A model generated the notes under the pieces. The model did not search any database and had not been told where the DNA came from. It saw only the letters and a program-made list of their open reading frames with translations. Shown here in pieces: positions 25,067 through 34,145 of a stretch of DNA of 64,000 nt. Position numbers and translations under genes: made by a program. The stretch comes from Kitasatospora griseola (GTDB lineage: Bacteria; Actinomycetota; Actinomycetes; Streptomycetales; Streptomycetaceae): positions 97,605 through 161,604 of the forward strand of contig NZ_BMRI01000013.1 of assembly GCF_014648555.1 (NCBI RefSeq), read 5' to 3'. Each line of letters begins with the position of its first letter. Position 1 is the first letter of the stretch.

Positions 25067-25969
25067 ATGAATTCCGCCCCGCGAAACCCGATCGGCGCCC
25101 ATGTTCCCGTGGCCGGAAAGGGTCTGGCGGGGACGGGGCTGGCTTACGCCGCCAAGGTCGGTGCGGAGGCGGTGCAGGTGTTCGTCGCCAACCCGCGCGG
25201 GTGGGCCACTCCGGCCGGGAATCCCGCGCACGACCTGGCGTTCCGTACGGCGTGCGCGGAGCAGGGCATCCCGGCGTACGTCCACGCGCCCTACCTGATC
25301 AACTTCGGCTCCGACTCGCCGGCGACCCGTGAGCGTTCGGTCGAGTCGCTGACGCACTCGCTGCACCGCTCGGCGGCGATCGGCGCGCTCGGCGCGGTGG
25401 TTCACACCGGTTCGGCGCTGTGCGGTACCCGGGAGGAGGCGCTGGCCGAGGTTCGCGCGCAGGTCATGCCGATCCTGGACGGCCTCGATCGGTACGGGGA
25501 CGACGCCCCGTGGCTGTTGCTGGAGCCGACGGCCGGCCAGGGCAGCTCGCTGTGCGCCCGGATGGAGGATCTCGCCGCCTACCTGGACGCGCTCGACCAC
25601 CACCCACTGGTCGGCGTCTGCCTGGACACCTGCCACGCCTTCGCCGCCGGCCACGACCTGGCCGCCCCCGATGGGGTCGACGAGCTCTTCGAAGCCCTGC
25701 ACCAGGCGGTCGGCCCGGGCCGGCTCCGGCTGATCCACGCCAATGACTCGCAGGACGTCGCGGGCGCCCGCAAGGATCGCCACGAGAACATCGGCGCCGG
25801 TCACATCGGCGCCGCCGCCTTCCGGGCTCTACTGGCGCACCCGGCCACCGCCGGCGTCCCGCTGATCATCGAGACCCCGGACGGACGCCACGACCCCAAC
25901 CGCGTCGAAGGTGTCCGGCATGCCGCCGACATCGCCCTGCTGAAGCAACTGCGCCGCCCCACCGTCTGA
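25067..25969 (+). CDS. nfo: Deoxyribonuclease IV (apurinic/apyrimidinic endonuclease)
   Basis: The 300-residue TIM-barrel enzyme cleaves DNA at abasic sites in base-excision repair. Endonuclease IV signatures are present: IGAHVPVAGKG at the N-terminus, EAVQVFVANPRGW, YVHAPYLINFGS with a metal-binding histidine, VVHTGSALC, LLLEPTAGQGSS with a metal Glu, VCLDTCHAFAAGHDL, LIHANDSQD, RKDRHENIGAGHIG and IIETPDG. Zn ligands are therefore intact. ATG 25067 is chosen over the ATG four codons upstream because it fits the family N-terminus. It is in a monocistronic position. Confidence 0.95.
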   Translation: MNSAPRNPIGAHVPVAGKGLAGTGLAYAAKVGAEAVQVFVANPRGWATPAGNPAHDLAFRTACAEQGIPAYVHAPYLINFGSDSPATRERSVESLTHSLHRSAAIGALGAVVHTGSALCGTREEALAEVRAQVMPILDGLDRYGDDAPWLLLEPTAGQGSSLCARMEDLAAYLDALDHHPLVGVCLDTCHAFAAGHDLAAPDGVDELFEALHQAVGPGRLRLIHANDSQDVAGARKDRHENIGAGHIGAAAFRALLAHPATAGVPLIIETPDGRHDPNRVEGVRHAADIALLKQLRRPTV

Positions 25970-26102
25970 GCCCGCACCCGCCGACGCCCCCCACGGGTTC
26001 CGCCCCCGCCCGTCCGCCGCCGTCGCCGCCCGCCCGGGGCCGCGCACCGACTACCGCACACCCTCGCCGGACCATCACGACGGCCCCGGTTAAGCTCGCC
26101 GA

Positions 26103-26942
26103 GTGCCCGCCCCGCAGCCGACATCCGGCCCCACCGCGCCGCTCCTCGTCCATGCCGACGGCGACACCGACGTCCGCACGGCCGACACCAACGCAACCGA
26201 CACCAGCGCAACCACCGCCAACACAGCCGCCACCGACACAACCCCCGCCACCAGCACCGTCACCCCGGCTGCGGACGCCACCCCGGCCGAGCCCGCCCCG
26301 CACCCTCGCGCGCACCGCCACGCGCTGCTGCGCCTCGGCCTGCTCGCGGCCGTCCTCGCGGCTGCCGCCGCCTCGCTGCTGCTCTGGGATCCGACGGCGG
26401 TGCTCGCGGCGGCGACCGGTCCGTGGCGGATGCCGATCGCACTGGCGGCCTACGCCTTCGGCACCGTGGCATTCCTGCCGCGCCCGGCGTTGAACGCGGG
26501 AATGGGTCTGCTGTTCGGTTCGCTGTGGGGCGTGCCGCTGGCGGTCGCCGGTTCGGCGGTGGGCGCGATCGTGGCATTCACGCTGGGCCGGTCGCTCGGC
26601 CGGGACGCTCTGCGGCCGCTGGTGCGCGGCAAGGTGCTGATCGAGATCGACCGCCGGCTGTCCGAGCAGGGTTTCCGCAGCGTGCTGCTGGTGCGACTGT
26701 TCCCGGGGGCGCCGTTCCAGGCGGGCAATTTCGCCTGCGCGTTCTCGGGGGTCCGGTTCTGGCCGTACCTGGCGGCGACCGTGCTCGGCGTGGTCCCGAC
26801 CACCGCGGCGTACGTGATCGCGGGGGCGAGTGCGAGCTCGCCCGGATCCCCGGCGTTCCTGATCTCGGCGTCGGTGATCGCCGCAATGTGTGTGTTCAGC
26901 GCCGTCTCACTCTGGCGCGCCCGCTCCCGCCGCACCACCTGA
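26103..26942 (+). CDS. TVP38/TMEM64-family (VTT domain) membrane protein
   Basis: The 279-residue protein has a long Thr/Ala/Pro-rich N-terminal tail (about 65 residues), then five or six hydrophobic segments. The VTT (DedA-like) core is visible as PRPALNAGMGLLFGSLWGVPLAVAGSAVGA, FTLGRSLGRD and VLLVRLFPGAPFQAGNFACAFSGVRFWPYLAATVLG. VTT proteins are membrane-lipid scramblase or transporter-like proteins. The start is a GTG at 26103. The T-rich tail is compositionally biased and may be an artefact of an upstream start; internal starts are not obvious. Confidence 0.87.
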   Translation: MPAPQPTSGPTAPLLVHADGDTDVRTADTNATDTSATTANTAATDTTPATSTVTPAADATPAEPAPHPRAHRHALLRLGLLAAVLAAAAASLLLWDPTAVLAAATGPWRMPIALAAYAFGTVAFLPRPALNAGMGLLFGSLWGVPLAVAGSAVGAIVAFTLGRSLGRDALRPLVRGKVLIEIDRRLSEQGFRSVLLVRLFPGAPFQAGNFACAFSGVRFWPYLAATVLGVVPTTAAYVIAGASASSPGSPAFLISASVIAAMCVFSAVSLWRARSRRTT

Positions 26943-27044
26943 CCGCCCGGCCACTGCCCGCCGCCGCCCGCCGCACATCGCCACAGGAGCCGGACCGGCG
27001 ACCGGAGCCCGGGCCCACGCCACCTCACGGACGCCGTCGCCGGC

Positions 27045-27419
27045 CTACCGCTCGATCGCCGGCGACCATTCGCCGACCAGCCGCAGCCACACCGTGTTGA
27101 CGATCATCAGCACGCCGAGCCAGATCGCCCAGCTCGCGTGGCCGGTGACCGCCAGCAGGGCCACCGATCCGCCCCAGATCAGCAGTTGCACGCCGTACCA
27201 GGCCACCGCCGAGTCGCGCACCGGCCGTCGCGGTGCGGCGTAACGTCCCCACAGCACGGCCGCGGCCACCGGCAGCACCAACGCGATCAGCACACGTACC
27301 GCCACGGGTCCACCACCCCACAGCCCGTACCCGCCGACCGCCAGTGCGACCAGCGAGGCCAACTCCAGCAGCAGACGTAGCGTCAACTGCACCCCCGTCA
27401 TCACCTTGCGCACACCCAC
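27045..27419 (-). CDS. YrdB-family (DUF2568) membrane protein
   Basis: The 124-residue protein has four hydrophobic segments and the YrdB-type phrases LRLLLELASLVALAVGGYGLW and AVLWGRYAAPRRPVRD (the conserved WGRFxAPRR signature), ending WSPAIER. Function is unknown. GTG 27419 is used; an ATG at 27401, three bases after AAGG, is a credible shorter start. It is convergent with the TVP38-type gene. Confidence 0.82.
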   Translation of the reverse strand: MGVRKVMTGVQLTLRLLLELASLVALAVGGYGLWGGGPVAVRVLIALVLPVAAAVLWGRYAAPRRPVRDSAVAWYGVQLLIWGGSVALLAVTGHASWAIWLGVLMIVNTVWLRLVGEWSPAIER

Positions 27420-27556
27420 ACCCCACCCGCATCAACCAGCACTGAAGATCCGATCATCGCACCACCCCTTGCGCCCACCCGGACCAACTCAACCCAAGCC
27501 GCCACCCACCTGAAAACAGCTCGCACACCCCACCACCCGTCCCCCACCATGACGGC

Positions 27557-28233
27557 ATGACGGACGCCAACGCCCCCCGCACCCCTCCCCGCATCACTCC
27601 ACCCTTCGCCGCCGACGAGGCGACCACGCTCAACCATGCTCAGCGCCTGGTTGGACTTCCACCACGCCACCCTCGCCCTCAAGCGCGAGGGGCTGACGCC
27701 GGACCAGCTCCGTGAACAGTCCTGTCCTCCGTCCCCGATGTCACTGCTCGGGCTGATCCGACAACCTGGCGGAGGTGGAGCGGCACTGGTTCCGCCGGTA
27801 CCTGAACGGCGAGACTCTGGAGCCGGCCGACCGGTACTGGTATGACGCGCTCCCGGACGGCGACTTCGCCCTGGCCGACGACGCGGATCCGGTGGCCGAC
27901 ACTGCCGCCCGGCAGGAGGACGTCGCCTGCACCCGTGCCACGATCGAGGGTGTGTCGTTGGACACCGTGACCAAGCGTCCGTGGCGCGGCAATGAAGTGA
28001 CGCTCCGTTGGCTCCTCTTCCACCTGGTCGAGGAGTACACCCGGCACAACAGCCACGCCAACCTGCTGCGCAAACGGATCGTCGGCGCGATCCGCGACCG
28101 ACCCCACCGGGCTCCCGACGCGCCGACGTACGCGACACGCCCAACAGCACAGACGAGACGAACGCCACGCACGACACGCGGCCCCGAGGAAAGAACCGGG
28201 GGCCCGTGGCCCGAAACCAACCCCATCAGGTGA
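27557..28233 (+). pseudogene. DinB-family (DUF664-type) gene with two frameshifts
   Basis: Three consecutive frames together read as one DinB-like protein. Frame A starts at ATG 27557 (MTDANAPRTPPRITPPF to ADEATTL). Frame B starts at about 27636 (MLSAWLDFHHATLALK to SLLGLIR). Frame C continues with LAEVERHWFRRYLNG and then WLLFHLVEEYTRHNSHANLLR, the DinB signature. At each junction a sequence expected to be CACC reads CAACC (27631-27635 and 27762-27766), so each is a one-base A insertion. DinB proteins are four-helix thiol-dependent metalloenzymes. Either the gene is inactive or the sequence has two errors. The C-terminal 45 residues form an unusual Arg/Thr/Pro-rich tail. Confidence 0.8.
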
Positions 28234-28248
28234 AGCCGTTACATGATT

Positions 28249-28265
28249 GTTGACACGCAGTCAAC
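28249..28265. promoter_or_regulatory. Inverted repeat GTTGAC-N5-GTCAAC
   Basis: Perfect 6-bp arms separated by five bases sit 16 bp after the DinB-like stop and about 240 bp before the sepF-like start, in locally AT-rich DNA. It could be an operator or a small terminator. Nothing else clear is seen in this gap. Confidence 0.35.
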
Positions 28266-28507
28266 TGTCCTCCGGCCGCCACCGATAGTGTCGTCGCGCG
28301 CAACCGTTCACCGGCCGCCGGCGTCGTTACGAATATCCGGGTAAGCACGGATTTTCGCCCGCGCCACAACCCGTCGGGTGAGCGCGTGCGGGCACTTCTA
28401 CGGTGATCAGTGCGATACTCGGACAGTTCCAACAAGTGGATGACGTGTCAAAACGACCCGTTGTCCTCCGGGGGACGAGTACGGAACGAGACAGGGAGGC
28501 GCGGCTA

Positions 28508-28903
28508 ATGGGAGCACTTCGCGACGAGCACCACAACGGGTGGCTTATGCCCTCCGGCAGCTACCCGGCCGCGATGTACGAGGAAGCGTGGGACGGCGAG
28601 GAGACGCTGCCGGGCGGGCAGATCGGGCCGTCCAAGATCGTCTCGCTCCGGCCCACCGGGTTCGAGGCCGCCCGCACCGTCGGCGAGCACATCCGTGCCG
28701 CCACGCCGGTGGTCATGGACCTCACCGAGATGAACGACGCCGAGGCCAAGCGGATGGTCGACTTCGCCTCCGGCCTGATCTTCGGCACCCGCGGCGGCAT
28801 CGAGCGGATCGCCCGCCGGGTGTTCCTGCTCACGCCGGCGGACGTCGAGGTGATGGTCATCGACCGCCCGCTCGACGAGACCGGCTTCTACAACCAGAGC
28901 TGA
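28508..28903 (+). CDS. sepF: SepF-like cell division protein (paralog)
   Basis: The 131-residue protein has the SepF (DUF552) core: KIVSLRPTGFEAARTVGEHIRAATPVVMDLTEMNDAEAKRMVDFASGLIFG, then RGGIERIARRVFLLTPADVEV. SepF anchors FtsZ to the membrane through an N-terminal amphipathic helix; the N-terminus here (MGALRDEHHNGWLM) is shorter than in canonical SepF. Streptomyces carry a main sepF next to ftsZ plus smaller paralogs (SepF2, SepF3). The absence of any dcw-cluster gene around it shows that this is one of the paralogs. ATG 28508 follows AGGGAGG with nine bases. Confidence 0.9.
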   Translation: MGALRDEHHNGWLMPSGSYPAAMYEEAWDGEETLPGGQIGPSKIVSLRPTGFEAARTVGEHIRAATPVVMDLTEMNDAEAKRMVDFASGLIFGTRGGIERIARRVFLLTPADVEVMVIDRPLDETGFYNQS

Positions 28904-28958
28904 GCCCGGCCGGCGGCCCGACCGGCCGCAACGGCACAGCCCCACAGCACGTCACCCC

Positions 28959-28989
28959 CGAAGACCCCGCGCCCCGCGCGGGGTCTTCG
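28959..28989. terminator. Strong stem-loop after the sepF paralog
   Basis: Perfect 13-bp arms (28959-28971 and 28977-28989) with a 5-base loop lie 56 bases after the stop. GAAG/CTTC at the base and a GC-rich body are typical of Streptomyces factor-independent terminators. Confidence 0.85.
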
Positions 28990-29017
28990 ACGTGCAGGCA
29001 CCCCACACACGCCCCGG

Positions 29018-29098
29018 AAACCCGCACCACCTGCAGAAACCCGCACCACCCCAAGAGCCCGCACCACCCCGAGAACCCTCGAAAGTCTGCACCACCCC
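29018..29098. repeat. Degenerate tandem CCCGCACCACC repeats
   Basis: Three copies of an 18-20 bp unit (AAACCCGCACCACC..., with CAG/AAG/GAG ends) and a fourth degenerate copy (TCTGCACCACCCC) lie between the sepF terminator and the TetR operator. They have no coding potential. Confidence 0.6.
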
Positions 29099-29127
29099 TA
29101 CCGTCATTGAGACTCCCAGCTCCAGAG

Positions 29128-29145
29128 TGAGACACAAACGTCTCA
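29128..29145. promoter_or_regulatory. TetR-type operator upstream of the efflux operon
   Basis: TGAGAC (29128-29133) and GTCTCA (29140-29145) form a perfect inverted repeat with a 6-base spacer. It ends 19 bp before the TetR start, over the likely promoter (TTATGCT further right as the -10). A lone extra TGAGAC half-site lies at 29108-29113. This is where autoregulation by the TetR protein is expected. Confidence 0.7.
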
Positions 29146-29164
29146 TCTGCGTTATGCTGCTCTC

Positions 29165-29719
29165 ATGGCTACCGACCGCGACTCCGTCCTTGAGGCAGCC
29201 GTCGGCGTCCTCTCCCGACGCCCGACGGCGCATCTCGACGAGATCGCCCGCGCCGCCGGCATCAGCCGCGCCACCCTGCACCGGATCTTCCCGGGCCGGG
29301 AGGCGCTGATCCGCGAGGTGGGCGCCCTCGGCCTGCGCCGGTTCTCCACCGCGCTGGATGTCGCGCAGGTGGAGCAGGGCAGCGCCGAGGCGGCGTTGCG
29401 TCGACTGGTGGACGCGGTGGTGCCGGATGCCGCGCTGTGCGCGTTCCTGGCCGGTGAGAACCAGCTGTACGACGATCCCGAGATCAATGACCTGTGGGAG
29501 CTCCAGGACGCCCGGGTCCGCGCACTGTTCCTGCGCGGGCAGCAGGAAGGGACGTTCCGGGTCGAGCTCTCGGCCGGCTGGCTCAGCGAGGCGTTCTTCG
29601 ATCTGGTGGCCGGCATCGGCTGGGCCGTCCAGGAAGGCCGGCTCGCCCCTCGCGAAAGTGCATTCTCGCTCGCCGAGTTGTTCCTCGACGGCGCTCTACG
29701 GAGACCTGATACCCCATGA
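29165..29719 (+). CDS. TetR/AcrR-family repressor of the downstream exporter
   Basis: The 184-residue protein begins with a short TetR helix-turn-helix (VLEAAVGVLSRRPTAHLDEI, ARAAGISRATLHRIFPGREAL), followed by a helical ligand domain. Its stop overlaps the exporter start (ATGA, 29716-29719), so the two are translated together. A palindrome directly upstream fits autoregulation. It probably senses a substrate of the exporter. Confidence 0.92.
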   Translation: MATDRDSVLEAAVGVLSRRPTAHLDEIARAAGISRATLHRIFPGREALIREVGALGLRRFSTALDVAQVEQGSAEAALRRLVDAVVPDAALCAFLAGENQLYDDPEINDLWELQDARVRALFLRGQQEGTFRVELSAGWLSEAFFDLVAGIGWAVQEGRLAPRESAFSLAELFLDGALRRPDTP

Positions 29720-31335
29720 GTTCCCCCCTCGCCGTCCGCCCCGACCACACCGGGGACGGCCGGTTCGACCACCGCCGGTCCGGCCACCGCTGGACCGGTC
29801 TCGGCGTCCTCGTGCTCGCCGTCACCCTGGTGGCGGTGGATGCGACGGTGCTGTCCCTCGCCATCCCGTCGATCACCGAGACCCTTCGCCCGTCCGGCAC
29901 CCAGCTGCTCTGGATCGGCGACGCCTACTCCTTCGTGCTGGCCGGCCTGCTGGTGTCGATGGGTGCGCTCAGCGACCGGCTGGGGCGCAAGCGGGTGCTG
30001 CTGGCGGGGTCGGCGGCATTCGGCGCGGCCTCGCTGCTGGCGGCGTACGCGCCGGGTCCGGGCTGGCTGATCCTGGCCCGGGCGCTGCTGGGTGTGGCGG
30101 GTGCGACGATCATGCCGTCCACGCTGTCGTTGATCCGCGCACTGTTCCCGGACGCCCGGGAGCGGGCGACCGCGATCGGCATCTGGGGTGCGGGCGCGAC
30201 GGCGGGTGCGGCGCTCGGCCCGCTGGTGGGCGGGGTGCTGCTGGAGCACTTCTGGTGGGGGTCGGTGTTCCTGCTGAACCTGCCGGTGATGGTGCTGCTG
30301 CTGGTGTTCGGCGCCTGGTTGCTGCCGGAGTCCCGCGATCCTCGTCCGGGCCGCTGGGACATGCCGAGCGTGCTGCTGTCGATGACGGGCGTGATCGGCG
30401 CGGTGTACGGGATCAAGGAGTTCGCCGCACACGGCCTGGCCTCCTGGACCACTCCGGCGACGTTCGTCCTGGGCGCGGCCGCCCTGGCGCTGTTCGTACG
30501 GCGTCAGCTCCGCCTGCCGACTCCGCTGCTGGAGGTCCGGCTGTTCCGTGACCCGCGGTTCACGGCGGCGGTGGTGTCCTCGCTGATCAGCCTGATCGGG
30601 CTGTCCGGTGTGATCTTCTTCATGTCGCAGTACCTCCAGCTGGTGCGCGGCTACTCGCCGCTCTCGGCGGGTGTCGCCGAACTCCCGGCCTTCGTCGGCT
30701 CGGTGGTCGGCGGTCTGCTGACGGCCCGGCTGGCGCGGCGCGCGGGTGCGCGCCGGGTGCTGACGGCCAGTCTGCTGGTGATGGGGCTGGGCATCGCGGT
30801 GCTGGGCCTGATCCGCGTGGACAGCGCGTACCTGCTGATCGGCTCGTCCTTCCTGGCGCTGGGCACCGCCGAAGGCGTGGTGTACACCCTCTCCTCGGAC
30901 CTGGTGCTGGGTACCGCCCCGGCCGACAAGGCGGGCGCCGCCTCTGCGGTGTCGGAAACGGCGTACGAGCTGGGCGCGGCGCTGGGCATCGCACTGGTCG
31001 GCTCGGTCGTGACGGCCCTGTACGCGGGGTCGCTCACCGTCCCGCCCAGCACGGACCCGGCGCTGGCCGACCAGGCCGGCCAGTCCCTCGGCGGCGCGGT
31101 GCAGGCCGCCGCGACCCTGCCGGGCGACCTCGCCGGGCAGCTGCTGACCAGCGCGAACAACGCCTTCGTCCACGGCATCAACATCGCCGCCTGGGTCTCG
31201 GCCGCCCTACTGCTGGCCTCCGCCGCCTTCGCCCGCCACCTCCTCCGCCCCCGCAACAGCAACGACACCGGCACCGACACCACTCCGACGGCCCCCGGCC
31301 TCCCGGAGACCCACCCCGAGCCGGCGCACCACTGA
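29716..31335 (+). CDS. DHA2-family MFS multidrug exporter
   Basis: The 539-residue protein has about fourteen hydrophobic segments, as in EmrB/QacA-type drug:H+ antiporters. The motifs are VAVDATVLSLAIPSITETL in helix 1 (with the membrane Asp), GALSDRLGRKRVLLAG (motif A), RALLGVAGATIMPSTLSLIR (motif B) and GIWGAGATAGAALGPLVGGVLLEHFWW (motif C). The C-terminal tail is Thr/Pro-rich. It is coupled to the TetR gene by a 4-base overlap and is presumably induced by the compound that releases TetR. Confidence 0.94.
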   Translation: MSSPLAVRPDHTGDGRFDHRRSGHRWTGLGVLVLAVTLVAVDATVLSLAIPSITETLRPSGTQLLWIGDAYSFVLAGLLVSMGALSDRLGRKRVLLAGSAAFGAASLLAAYAPGPGWLILARALLGVAGATIMPSTLSLIRALFPDARERATAIGIWGAGATAGAALGPLVGGVLLEHFWWGSVFLLNLPVMVLLLVFGAWLLPESRDPRPGRWDMPSVLLSMTGVIGAVYGIKEFAAHGLASWTTPATFVLGAAALALFVRRQLRLPTPLLEVRLFRDPRFTAAVVSSLISLIGLSGVIFFMSQYLQLVRGYSPLSAGVAELPAFVGSVVGGLLTARLARRAGARRVLTASLLVMGLGIAVLGLIRVDSAYLLIGSSFLALGTAEGVVYTLSSDLVLGTAPADKAGAASAVSETAYELGAALGIALVGSVVTALYAGSLTVPPSTDPALADQAGQSLGGAVQAAATLPGDLAGQLLTSANNAFVHGINIAAWVSAALLLASAAFARHLLRPRNSNDTGTDTTPTAPGLPETHPEPAHH

Positions 31336-31378
31336 CGCCCCGTCCGGCATCGCGTCCGACATCGCGTCGGCCACTGCG

Positions 31379-33044
31379 TCAGGGCTGCTCCCGCAGGTAC
31401 GCCACCAGCCGTTCGGTGTCCTGCGGGGTCCAGCCGTCGGGCGGGACGATCCGGGACCAGGCCTCGACCGGCATCAGTCCGTAGCGGTGCCCGTGCCCTT
31501 CGGGCACCGCCTCGGACGCCGCCAGGTCGCAGGTGACCTGCCAGAACGTCACCACGGGGTACCAGCGCGTGGTCGGTGGGACGTCGTGGGCGCGCTGCCC
31601 GTTCAGCCAGGCGGGTCGGCTCCAGATCAGCGCGGGCTGCCACCACACGACAGGGTCGCTGCCGTTCTGCAGGTAGACCACCCAGGGCTGCGGCCAGGGC
31701 GCGTCGGGGATCGCGAAGTCGGAGGTCTGCTGGGCGAAGCGCACGGTGCGGCCGTCCTGGTGGACGGGCCGCCAGACGGGGCTGCCGGGCGCCCGCCCGC
31801 CGGTGTGGTCTTCCGCAGCGGGTTGTCGGGGGTGGGGCCGACCAGCAGCGCCCCGCCGGTCTCCGTGGTGAGCTGGTCGACGCCGCCGGGGAAGGCCTGT
31901 TCGACGGCGTAGGAGCCGAGGCTCTCGCCGGCCACCAGCAGCCGGGGGCGACTGTCGGCGGGCAGCTGCGACCAGTGCGCGCGGACGGCGTCGTACAGGG
32001 CGCGGCCGGCCTCGCTCGCCTTGCCTTCCGTCAGGAAGGAGATCCAGCTGGGCAGATAGGAGTACTGGAACGCGACCTCGGCGCTGTCGCCGTCGTACAG
32101 GTACTCGGGCGGTTGGGCGATGCGTTCGTTGACCCAGCCGCTTCCGGTGGTGCCCATCACCACCAGGACCTTCCGCTGGAAGCCGCCGGCCCGGTCGAGT
32201 TCGGCGACGGCGCGCCGGGCCCGTTCCTGCAGGACGCGTTCCGGGTCGGTGAGGCCGATTCCCTCGCCGGAGCGCAGGCCGGCATAGGCCCGGACGGGAT
32301 CCTTGGCGGGACGTCCGGTGAAGCCGGAGATCCGGGCGGCGGTGGGGGCCTGGCCGACGAAGTCGCGGCCCTTCGCACCGAGACTGTCCCAGCTCTCGTA
32401 CGAGTCGGGACTGGCGGAGAGGGTGGGGAGCTCCGGCCGGACGATGCCGGGGCGGTCGAACGGTCCGTCAGGGCGGCGCCGCGTTCGGCGAGGCCCAGCA
32501 GGCCGCGCAGCAGGAAGCCCTGGACGAATCCGACCACCAGCGCGGCGGCGAGCGCGGCGGCCCCGGCGGCGGCCGCCCAGCCGGGGACGGCGGGGGCGAA
32601 GATCCGCCGCAGCGTCCGGGTGCCGAGCCGGACGGCCCGTGCGGCGAGCACCAGCAGCGCACCGAGCAGCAGGGCGACCGGCAACACCAGCGTCCACTGC
32701 CACCAGCCGATCCGCGGGTCGAGCCCGACGGCGCGCCGCGCGTCGCCCTGCCAGCGCACGCTCCAGGCGGTGATCGCCACGACGGCGCCGCCGCCGACTC
32801 CGGCCAGCAGCCACCACCCGGCGCGCCGCACGGCCGGCGAAGGCAGCAGCCCGCACCGGCGGGCGACCAGGCCGAAGAACGCGCCGAGCCCGTAGCCGAA
32901 GAACGCGGTGATCGCCCCGGCGGCGGCCTGCAGGAGCCAGGGGCGGGGCAGCAGCGACGGTGTGAAGGACAGGCAGTAGAACAGCACCGCCCCGACCAGC
33001 GCGCTCCAACTCGGCATGCGCCGCACGATCCGCTGCTCCCCCAC
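31379..33044 (-). pseudogene. Alpha/beta-hydrolase (Abhydrolase_9-type) gene with two frameshifts
   Basis: Three frames together spell a typical actinobacterial membrane-anchored alpha/beta hydrolase. Frame 1 (start GTG 33044) has an N-terminal membrane part: SWSALVGAVLFYCLSFTPSLLPRPW and several helices. Frame 2 continues with SYESWDSLGAKGRDFVGQ and the nucleophile elbow LLVAGESLGSYAVEQ. Frame 3 ends with RFAQQTSDFAIPDAPWPQPW and QNGSDPVVWWQPALIW. The first shift, near 32446-32454, fits loss of one G from a G run. The second, near 31803-31808, fits loss of one C from an ACC repeat. Either the gene is inactive or these are sequencing errors. Confidence 0.8.
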
Positions 33045-33338
33045 TGCCCACTACCTCCCCTCATCGCACGCCGTCACCCGTCGAGCGCCGGTCACCCGTC
33101 ACCCGCCAAGCCGCCGACCACCGGTCATACGTATCTCGCCGTCACAGCCGTAGATCTGACGGACCGTCGGACTCCCCCCAATGGCGCAGCGCCGCTGGCC
33201 CGGGGGGTTGCCGGGCTCCGACGATGGGGACGGAGAGCGGAGCGCTGGTTCCGCACGTCCTGGTGCGGGCCGACGGCTCGCCGGATCGACCGCGGCGCGG
33301 AGTGGCCGGCGCGGTTCTGAGCGAAAGGGTGCAGCGCG

Positions 33339-34124
33339 ATGCGAGACGCGGATCAGAACAGTTCCGCCCGGGAACCGAGGCCCGTCGATCCACCGGCCTT
33401 CACCGAGGCTGAAGCCCCTACCACCCGACAAATCCGGCAGCCCGCGCCCCGCCGACCGCTGCTGCGCCAGGGACGAGTGGCCCCGCCCGTCCGGCAGACC
33501 CGTCCCGGGCGGGGCGGCGCTCGGCGGGGCGGCGCTCGGCGGGGCGTGCGGCTCGTGCTGGCGCTCGGTGCGGCCGCGACCGGCATGGCGGTGATGGCGT
33601 CCTGCGGCGGCAGCTCGGGCGAGGACCCGGTGCAGGCGGCGATGTCGACGTTCACGGTGGGGGCGGAGAACTTCTCGGGCGAGCCGGCCTCCCCGCTCGC
33701 CTCGCTGCACTCCTCGGCGCTGGCGTCGGTGTCGGCGGCGCGGGAGTCGGCGTCGCGGCAGGCGGCGGAGTTCGAGGCGTCGGCGAACGCCCAGCTGGCG
33801 GCGGGCCGGGAGAAGGCGCGGCAGGTGCTGGCGACCGTCCCGGACGCGGGCAACGCGCTGGGCGATGTGACGCTGACCGGGATCCCGACCCAGGTGACCG
33901 GCAATCTGACGGCGGCGAAGGTGACGGTCACCAACAGCACCCCGGAGACCCGCTCGTACGCGATCCAGGTGGACTTCACCGACGGCTCGGGTCAGGCCGT
34001 GGACTCCACGGTGGTGGGCGTGGAGAACCTCGCGCCGGGCGCCACCGAGAACCCGGTGGCGTTCTCCACCAAGAGCTCGGACACCACGCTGGTCCCGGTG
34101 GTGGTCAAGGCCCAGCGTTACTGA
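33339..34124 (+). CDS. Secreted lipoprotein-like protein with FxLYD-like domain
   Basis: The 261-residue protein has a long, Arg/Pro-rich N-terminal part (about 70 residues), a hydrophobic segment ending in AVMASCGG (a lipobox-like VMASC, Cys about residue 89), an Ala/Glu/Ser-rich helical stretch and a C-terminal beta-domain. The last part (TQVTGNLTAAKVTVTNSTPE, then YAIQVDFTDGSGQ) resembles FxLYD/DUF-type domains. It is probably anchored to the outer membrane face. ATG 33339 follows GAAAGG. The coding sequence has a run of GGCGGGGCGGCGCTC copies at about 33513-33550. Confidence 0.75.
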   Translation: MRDADQNSSAREPRPVDPPAFTEAEAPTTRQIRQPAPRRPLLRQGRVAPPVRQTRPGRGGARRGGARRGVRLVLALGAAATGMAVMASCGGSSGEDPVQAAMSTFTVGAENFSGEPASPLASLHSSALASVSAARESASRQAAEFEASANAQLAAGREKARQVLATVPDAGNALGDVTLTGIPTQVTGNLTAAKVTVTNSTPETRSYAIQVDFTDGSGQAVDSTVVGVENLAPGATENPVAFSTKSSDTTLVPVVVKAQRY

Positions 34125-34145
34125 CGAACGCACCGTCGCCGAATG

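Noticed and set aside
24833-25804. Upstream extension of the methyltransferase frame
   Set aside because: The extension lies opposite endonuclease IV and has no domain; ATG 24832 gives the normal N-terminus.
29037-29098. CCCGCACCACC repeats as a CRISPR array
   Set aside because: Units are under 20 bp, degenerate and contiguous, with no spacers or cas genes.
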